NCBI GenBank assembly: GCA_946055175.1
Contig: CAMGET010000019.1
Coordinates: forward strand, 1 to 10,633
DNA length: 10,633 nt
Source: an uncultured Roseburia sp.
Lineage (GTDB): Bacteria; Bacillota; Clostridia; Lachnospirales; Lachnospiraceae
Direction of reading: 5' to 3'
Part shown: in pieces, positions 6,431 through 10,633 of the stretch
How the letters are laid out: each line of letters begins with the position of its first letter
Position numbering within the stretch: position 1 is the first letter of the stretch
The notes under the pieces: model-generated
Database searches by the model: none
Seen by the model: the letters and a program-made list of their open reading frames with translations, nothing else
Told to the model about the DNA's origin: nothing
Program-made: the position numbers and the translations under genes

Positions 6431-7248
6431 AAACCATTTGAAGAAACAGGTAAGCCAATTTCATCTGCTTTTACTGTTCCATGATATTTTTTTAATACGG
6501 TGCTCATCATATAGCTTAATACCGCAGGCTGAAGCCCGGTCGTATAAGAATTGATCAGAAAGAACAATGGCTCCTCTGTCAATAACTGTTCACAAAGCTG
6601 CACAAATGGATAAATAGAATCTTCAATCTTCCAAATCTCTCCTTTTGGGCCCCTTCCATAGGAAGGCGGATCCATGATAATCGCATCGTAATGATTGCCA
6701 CGGCGTATCTCACGCTCTACAAACTTGACACAGTCATCCACAATCCAGCGGATCGGAGCATCCTTTAAACCGGAGGATACGGCGTTTTCTTTTGCCCATG
6801 CTACCATACCCTTAGAAGCATCCACGTGCGTTACACTTGCTCCAGCTGCCGCAGCAGCTAAGGTGGCTCCACCGGTATAGGCAAAGAGGTTTAAAACTTT
6901 AATCGGTCTTCCGGCTTTTCTAATTTTTTCGGAGAACCAGTCCCAGTTTGCAGCCTGTTCCGGAAAAAGCCCCGTGTGTTTAAAACTGAAGGGTTTCAGG
7001 TTAAAGGTAAGATTTCCGTAATGAATCTGCCACTGCTCCGGTAAATCAAAAAATTCCCATTCGCCGCCGCCTTTGGTACTGCGGTGATAATGTCCGTTCA
7101 TTTTCTTCCAACCACGCTCAGCCTTCGGTGTGCTCCAGATGACCTGAGGATCCGGACGGACGAGGAGATATTTGCCCCAACGCTCTAACTTTTCCCCTCC
7201 AGAACAGTCAATGACTTCGTAGTCTTTCCAATTATTTGCAATCCACAT
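6391..7248 (-). CDS. Class I SAM-dependent methyltransferase, RlmI/RlmK-like
   Basis: A 285-aa cytoplasmic methyltransferase of the class I fold, close in pattern to the catalytic half of the 23S rRNA methyltransferases RlmI and RlmK. The SAM-binding motif I is KVLNLFAYTGGATLAAAAAG (117-136), with acidic Asp143 at the end of the next strand (HVDAS) and Asp171-Asp172 (VDDC) in the adenine region. Motif IV is DPPSYGRG (193-200). A GLFPEQAANW segment (93-102) precedes the fold, as in this family. The N-terminal RNA-binding PUA domain of true RlmI is absent; about 90 residues of different sequence stand there. The target is probably RNA but is not shown. ATG 7248 has AAGGA (complement of 7260-7264) 11 bases upstream. 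The gene lies 20 bp downstream of trkH and is likely the last gene of that operon. Its final 40 bases form one arm of the palindrome shared with pyk. Confidence 0.85.
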   Translation of the reverse strand: MWIANNWKDYEVIDCSGGEKLERWGKYLLVRPDPQVIWSTPKAERGWKKMNGHYHRSTKGGGEWEFFDLPEQWQIHYGNLTFNLKPFSFKHTGLFPEQAANWDWFSEKIRKAGRPIKVLNLFAYTGGATLAAAAAGASVTHVDASKGMVAWAKENAVSSGLKDAPIRWIVDDCVKFVEREIRRGNHYDAIIMDPPSYGRGPKGEIWKIEDSIYPFVQLCEQLLTEEPLFFLINSYTTGLQPAVLSYMMSTVLKKYHGTVKADEIGLPVSSNGLVLPCGASGRFEL

Positions 7249-7268
7249 AAAATAGGGTTTCCTTTCTG

Positions 7269-8708
7269 CTATTTACGTTTCCAGGTAGATGGTAACAGCA
7301 TTACCACAATCGGGAACAATTCTAATCGCCCTGCCAGCATGTTAAACATTAAAACAAACTTCGAGAACGGAGAATAAATTGAAAAATTCCGTGTCGGACC
7401 AACCATGGCAAGACCCGGACCGATGTTATTTAACGTAGCCACTGTGGCTGTAAAATTCGTTGTGAAATCAAAATTGTCAATACTGATTAGTAAAGTAGAG
7501 GCAAGCAGAATGACAAAATACACAACAAAAAAGACGTTTGTGTTGCGCAGAGTTTCATGGTCTAACACATGACCATCCATACGGATTTTCCGCACCTCTC
7601 TTGGATGTACAATCAAAGAGAGCTCTTTTCGTATGGTTTTCATAAGCATAACCACACGCGAAATTTTCATACCGCCAGCAGTGCTGCCGGAACAGGAACC
7701 GATAATCATAATAATGACAAGAATGGTTTTAGATAACTGTGGCCACAGGTCAAAATCGGTGGTAGCGAATCCTGCGGTGGTAATAATGGAAGCCACCTGA
7801 AATGCCGCATGTCTTAAAGACTCACCAAAGGTACTGTAAATGCTTCTGATATTGAAGGTAATAATGCCTACAGAGACAAAGAATATAATGAAATACCAGC
7901 GCACTTCTTCAATTTGGAAAGCCTCTTTAAATTTGAAGGACAAAATGTAAAAATAGGCGGTATAGTTGATGCCGCTTAATACAAGAAAAATCGTTACGAT
8001 AACCTGTATTTGGGGAGAATAGCCGCCGATACTGCTGTTATAAATACCAAAACCACCGGTGCCGACGGTTCCGAAGGTGGTAATCAGTGCATCATAAATA
8101 GGCATTTTAAATAAACATAGCATGGCGATTTCACAAAGCGTTAACGCAATGTACATGCCGTATAAAATCTTGGCGGTATCCTTTACGTGAGGCACTAATT
8201 TGCTGATGGAAGGACCGGTACTTTCTGCCTTCATCAGGTTCATGGTAGAACCGCCCATTAAAGGAAGAATTGCCATGATAAAAACCAGAACACCCATACC
8301 TCCGACCCAGTGGGTAAAGCTGCGCCAGAATAATCCGGTTCGTGATAAGGCTTCCACGTCATTTAAGATGCTCGAACCCGTAGTAGTGAAGCCGGAAATC
8401 GTCTCAAACAGCGCGTCTACATAAGAAGGGATATCGCCGGAAATTACAAATGGCAGAGCGCCGAAAATACTCATGACCATCCAGCTGGATGCTACCGTTA
8501 CAAAACCTTCCCGAATAAAAAGATTTTTTGAGGCAGGTTTTTTTGAGGAGAGCAGCATTCCTATAAGAAAACATAATGCGGCGGTAACCAAATAGGAATA
8601 GGCGGCACTTTCGTGATAAAGAAGTCCGACAATGAATGGAAGCAGTAAAAAGGCGCTTTCAAATTTTAATACACATCCTAAAATGTATAAAATAATGTAA
8701 TAATTCAT
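7269..8708 (-). CDS. trkH: Potassium uptake protein TrkH, channel subunit
   Basis: A 479-aa K+-translocating membrane subunit of the TrkH/KtrB superfamily, built from four M1-P-M2 repeats. The four pore loops that make the K+ filter can be read: TTTGSS (108-113), GTVGTGGFG (213-221), ITTAGFATTDF (309-319) and NNIGPGLAMVGP (427-438), each with the central filter glycine. A glycine-rich GSCSGSTAGGMKISR stretch (337-351) precedes a basic cytoplasmic loop, and the C-terminus carries GRLELFPIVVMLLP (460-473). Length and motifs are normal. GGAGGA (complement of 8718-8723) lies 9 bases before ATG 8708, inside the end of trkA, and only 5 bp separate the two genes, so the subunits are co-translated. 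It would import K+ with TrkA as its regulatory ring. KtrB is the close alternative name, but the length and the large two-domain partner favour TrkH. Confidence 0.95.
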   Translation of the reverse strand: MNYYIILYILGCVLKFESAFLLLPFIVGLLYHESAAYSYLVTAALCFLIGMLLSSKKPASKNLFIREGFVTVASSWMVMSIFGALPFVISGDIPSYVDALFETISGFTTTGSSILNDVEALSRTGLFWRSFTHWVGGMGVLVFIMAILPLMGGSTMNLMKAESTGPSISKLVPHVKDTAKILYGMYIALTLCEIAMLCLFKMPIYDALITTFGTVGTGGFGIYNSSIGGYSPQIQVIVTIFLVLSGINYTAYFYILSFKFKEAFQIEEVRWYFIIFFVSVGIITFNIRSIYSTFGESLRHAAFQVASIITTAGFATTDFDLWPQLSKTILVIIMIIGSCSGSTAGGMKISRVVMLMKTIRKELSLIVHPREVRKIRMDGHVLDHETLRNTNVFFVVYFVILLASTLLISIDNFDFTTNFTATVATLNNIGPGLAMVGPTRNFSIYSPFSKFVLMFNMLAGRLELFPIVVMLLPSTWKRK

Positions 8709-8713
8709 GGTGT

Positions 8714-10072
8714 TTAGTCCTCCAGAATTTCCTGAATGTCATAAATACGATAACCATAAATAACTACAAGTACAGAATCTCCGGCAAGCATCATGTCCTG
8801 ACCGGTTGGTATAATGACTTCGTTGTTGCGGTAAATACAACATACTAGTGTGTTCTTACGGAGATTTAAGTTCTGCAGTGGAATACCTGCCACGGCAGAA
8901 TCCTCTTTAATGATAAACTCTAAAGCCTCTACGCGTCCGTTGGCCAGCTTATAAAGCTTTTCTACATTACTGTTGCGGGAATAGCTTGTGGAACGAACAT
9001 GTTTTAAAATGTAATCGGCTGTGATAACTCGTGGATAAACAATACTTCCGAGATTCAGATTGTTGATAATGGAAGTAAAGTTCAGACGGTTAATTTTTGT
9101 AACGGTTCTGGCACCTGAAACTTCATTTGCATACAGGGAGAGCAAAATATTTTCCTCATCAAGACCTGTTAAAGCGGCAAAGCCCTGTGCATGCTCTAAG
9201 CCTTCCTGCGAGAGCAGATTCTGATCCGTCGCATCTCCGCAGATAATGGTAGCGTCCGGCAGTGCTTCACTTAAGTAATCACAGCGGACCGGATCGATAT
9301 CAATAATGGTAACATGAATGCCGAAAGCAATTAAACTTTTCGCCAGATAATAGGAAATGGCACCACCGCCGGCTAAAATCGCGTTGGCTACCCGATGCGT
9401 TGCCGTACCGATTTTGCGGAAAAACTCAATGGCATTTTTCCGTGTAGAAGCAATGGAAATCACGTCATTCTCATGGAACTCAAAGTTACCGTTTGGAATG
9501 ATTACATCGTCGCCACGCATGGCTGTACAGACAAGTACGCTAGTATGCAGCGTTTGATTGAGGTTATATAATTTCATGCCAAGTAACGGAGAGTCCTTCC
9601 CGATTCTAAAGTGCAGTAATTCCACACGCCCTTTCGCAAAGGTATCCACACGCAGGGCAGAAGGAAACTGGAATACTTTTGCAATTTCCGTTGCTGCTGC
9701 AAGGTCCGGATTGATAATCATGGCAATGCCGAATTCTTTTTTCAAAAATTCAGTTTCTTCATTATAAATAGGGTTACGTACGCGGGCAATCGTCTGACAA
9801 CGGCCGGTCTTTTTTGCAATGACACAACAGAGCAGATTTTTTTCGTCATCACCGGTTACGGCAATGAGCAGATCGGCAGTCTCGATGCCGGCAGCCAGTA
9901 AGGTCTGGTGATTGATACCGTTTCCAACGATACCCATAGCATCCATAGAGTCCGTAATACGGGACACGCGCTCGGGCTTTTCATCAATGACCACCAGATT
10001 ATGGTCTTCACTGCTTAATAATTCCACCAGGGTGTAGCCTACCTTGCCACAGCCCACAATGATAATGTTCAT
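8714..10072 (-). CDS. trkA: Trk system potassium uptake regulator TrkA
   Basis: A 452-aa peripheral cytoplasmic protein with two tandem RCK units, the TrkA layout; single-unit KtrA is about half this length. The first Rossmann fold opens with IIIVGCGKVGYTLVELL (3-19; Gly7, Gly9, Gly12), with Asp30 ending the second strand. A first RCK_C domain spans about 139-223. The second fold begins AILAGGGAISYYLAKSL (231-247), with Asp258 in TIIDID, and its third glycine is replaced by Ser240. A second RCK_C domain spans about 367-448, with GDSVLVVIYG near the end. It binds NAD(H) and/or ATP/ADP and gates TrkH. ATG 10072 has AGGAG (complement of 10079-10083) 6 bases upstream. The leader between the predicted promoter (10241-10249) and this site is almost wholly occupied by a multi-hairpin element. 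The sequence does not match what I know of the c-di-AMP (ydaO) riboswitch. Confidence 0.95.
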   Translation of the reverse strand: MNIIIVGCGKVGYTLVELLSSEDHNLVVIDEKPERVSRITDSMDAMGIVGNGINHQTLLAAGIETADLLIAVTGDDEKNLLCCVIAKKTGRCQTIARVRNPIYNEETEFLKKEFGIAMIINPDLAAATEIAKVFQFPSALRVDTFAKGRVELLHFRIGKDSPLLGMKLYNLNQTLHTSVLVCTAMRGDDVIIPNGNFEFHENDVISIASTRKNAIEFFRKIGTATHRVANAILAGGGAISYYLAKSLIAFGIHVTIIDIDPVRCDYLSEALPDATIICGDATDQNLLSQEGLEHAQGFAALTGLDEENILLSLYANEVSGARTVTKINRLNFTSIINNLNLGSIVYPRVITADYILKHVRSTSYSRNSNVEKLYKLANGRVEALEFIIKEDSAVAGIPLQNLNLRKNTLVCCIYRNNEVIIPTGQDMMLAGDSVLVVIYGYRIYDIQEILED

Positions 10073-10099
10073 AGAAATCTCCTGAGATAATATTTAGTG

Positions 10100-10229
10100 A
10101 GTGAGAAGGGCAGCTCGACTCCGCTACGCTCCGTCTCGCTTCGGCTGTTCGCCGAATAGGATTATGTTTATTCGGACGATTGCAAGCGAGCTTGCATAGT
10201 CCGATAAACATAATCCTACCCTTCTCACT
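10100..10229. repeat. GC-rich multi-hairpin palindromic element in the trkA leader
   Basis: An outer stem joins AGTGAGAAGGG (10100-10110) to CCCTTCTCACT (10219-10229), 11 of 11. Inside it, TAGGATTATGTTTAT (10157-10171) pairs with 10204-10218 (15 of 15). After one bulged T, CGGAC (10173-10177) pairs with GTCCG (10199-10203), and the stem is capped by TGCAAGC-GA-GCTTGCA (10181-10196). A separate hairpin is TTCGGC-TGTTC-GCCGAA (10140-10156). The remaining 10111-10139 is GC-rich, with CTCCG repeated 10 bases apart. The sharp closed ends and the composition unlike the AT-rich flanks suggest a dispersed palindromic repeat or MITE-like element. Because it would be transcribed ahead of trkA, a structured leader RNA is the alternative. 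I see no clear target-site duplication and no second copy in this window. Confidence 0.75.
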
Positions 10230-10240
10230 AGGTATACAAC

Positions 10241-10249
10241 ATTATATCA
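10241..10249 (-). promoter_or_regulatory. Predicted extended -10 promoter for trkA-trkH
   Basis: On the minus strand TGA-TATAAT (complement of 10241-10249) is an extended -10 with a perfect hexamer. No good -35 is seen 16-18 bases upstream, which extended -10 promoters can tolerate. Transcription would start near 10234, so the leader of about 160 bases begins with the palindromic element. This is a consensus reading only. Confidence 0.5.
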
Positions 10250-10315
10250 TGCTTTAGGAAAAATGGGAGTAAAAAGTGAGAAGTGGATAAAAAATTACAG
10301 AAAAGATTTGTACAA

Positions 10316-10344
10316 TTGCGCTTCCTAATAGAATTTGTTATAAT
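10316..10344 (+). promoter_or_regulatory. Predicted sigma-A promoter for the right-edge gene
   Basis: TTGCGC (10316-10321), a 17-base spacer, then TATAAT (10339-10344) preceded by TGT, giving both a -35 and an extended -10. The start would be near 10351, leaving a leader of about 60 bases. It is divergent from the trkA promoter, about 70 bp away, with AT-rich DNA between them. Confidence 0.7.
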
Positions 10345-10412
10345 ATAAGAGACATTTTGCGAAACGGGAAAGAGACGGAAGAAAAGGTGCGAGAAGGGTT
10401 CGGTGTGTGCGA

Positions 10413-10633
10413 ATGAAAAAGAGGAGTTCACAAGTTAAATGGATACTACCGGTATTACTGATGGTGTTTATGCTTGGAGTATGCAGTCGTGTTCTTGCGG
10501 TTGAAAATGATACAAAGGAGAAGGCGGTAGTCCGGGTTGGTTATACAGACTACGGGCAAATGATTGTAGAGAAAAACGGAGAGTTTTCCGGTTATGGGGT
10601 GACTTATTTGCAAATGCTGGCAGCTTATACCGG
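10413..10633 (+). CDS. Exported protein with solute-binding-like N-terminus, 3' end outside the window
   Basis: The open frame runs to the window edge (73 complete codons). The N-terminus is a signal peptide: basic MKKRSSQVK, hydrophobic WILPVLLMVFMLGVC, and a likely cleavage site after SRVLA (about residue 29). The mature part begins KAVVRVGYTDYGQMIVEKNG, then EFSGYGVTYLQMLAAYTG. This matches the opening of periplasmic-binding-protein family 3 domains, where V(R)VGYT starts the first strand and GxGVxYLQMLA follows. In clostridia this beginning is found in free solute-binding lipoproteins and in large membrane sensors with GGDEF, EAL or histidine-kinase domains, so the full protein cannot be named. 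Cys24 is not in a clear lipobox. ATG 10413 lies 14 bases from AGAAGGG (10392-10398). An in-frame GTG at 10407 lies 8 bases away and is an equally good start. A strong promoter precedes it. Confidence 0.72.
   Translation, partial: MKKRSSQVKWILPVLLMVFMLGVCSRVLAVENDTKEKAVVRVGYTDYGQMIVEKNGEFSGYGVTYLQMLAAYT

Noticed and set aside
9357..9767. Two plus-strand frames of 66-69 aa inside trkA
   Set aside because: Antisense to a full-length, motif-complete TrkA; no promoter or ribosome site of their own.
10008..10211. Minus-strand 67-aa frame across the trkA leader
   Set aside because: It reads through the hairpin element and overlaps the trkA start in another frame; the composition reflects the palindrome, not a protein.
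10073..10234. c-di-AMP (ydaO) riboswitch ahead of trkA, expected for some K+ uptake operons
   Set aside because: The leader is a closed palindrome of long perfect stems and I cannot find the conserved ydaO sequence blocks. A covariance-model scan would settle it.

Overview
The window looks like ordinary chromosome of a low-to-moderate-GC Firmicute, most plausibly a Lachnospiraceae-type gut clostridium. This rests on AGGAGG-type ribosome sites, clear TTGnnn/TATAAT promoters, and protein types such as the CorA variant, the RlmK-like methyltransferase, TrkA/TrkH and an XRE-TPR regulator. There is no transposase, integrase, CRISPR array, rRNA or tRNA. The organism call is inference from sequence style, not a database match.

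Layout. Positions 62-1574 (minus) hold a GNAT acetyltransferase followed by an XRE helix-turn-helix/TPR regulator. Facing away from them, 1794-4216 (plus) holds pyrF, then a hairpin, then a TraX-family membrane protein and a DMT/EamA exporter. A second plus-strand unit, 4309-6279, pairs a CorA-type Mg2+ channel with a short pyruvate kinase that lacks the usual C-terminal domain. Converging on it from the right is a minus-strand operon: trkA (10072-8714), trkH (8708-7269) and an RlmK-like SAM methyltransferase (7248-6391). The right edge opens a plus-strand gene for an exported protein with a solute-binding-like N-terminus, cut by the window.

How the genes relate. TrkA and TrkH form a K+ uptake system: a channel subunit plus a nucleotide-gated regulatory subunit. 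CorA supplies Mg2+, and pyruvate kinase enzymes need Mg2+ and usually K+, so the grouping is suggestive, though co-location is not proof. pyrF makes UMP and stands alone here, without other pyr genes.

The most unusual parts are not genes. (1) Between the convergent pyruvate kinase and methyltransferase genes, an ordinary bidirectional terminator is nested in a much longer broken palindrome (6275-6430). The 3' end of the methyltransferase gene appears there a second time, inverted, and this copy supplies the last codon and stop codon of the shortened pyruvate kinase. (2) The trkA leader (about 10100-10229) is a compact, GC-rich, multi-hairpin element closed by an 11-bp stem. It lies just downstream of a good extended -10 promoter and looks like either a dispersed palindromic repeat or a leader RNA. 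(3) A 27-bp dyad sits between the divergent GNAT and pyrF promoters. No wholly new multi-gene system is visible.
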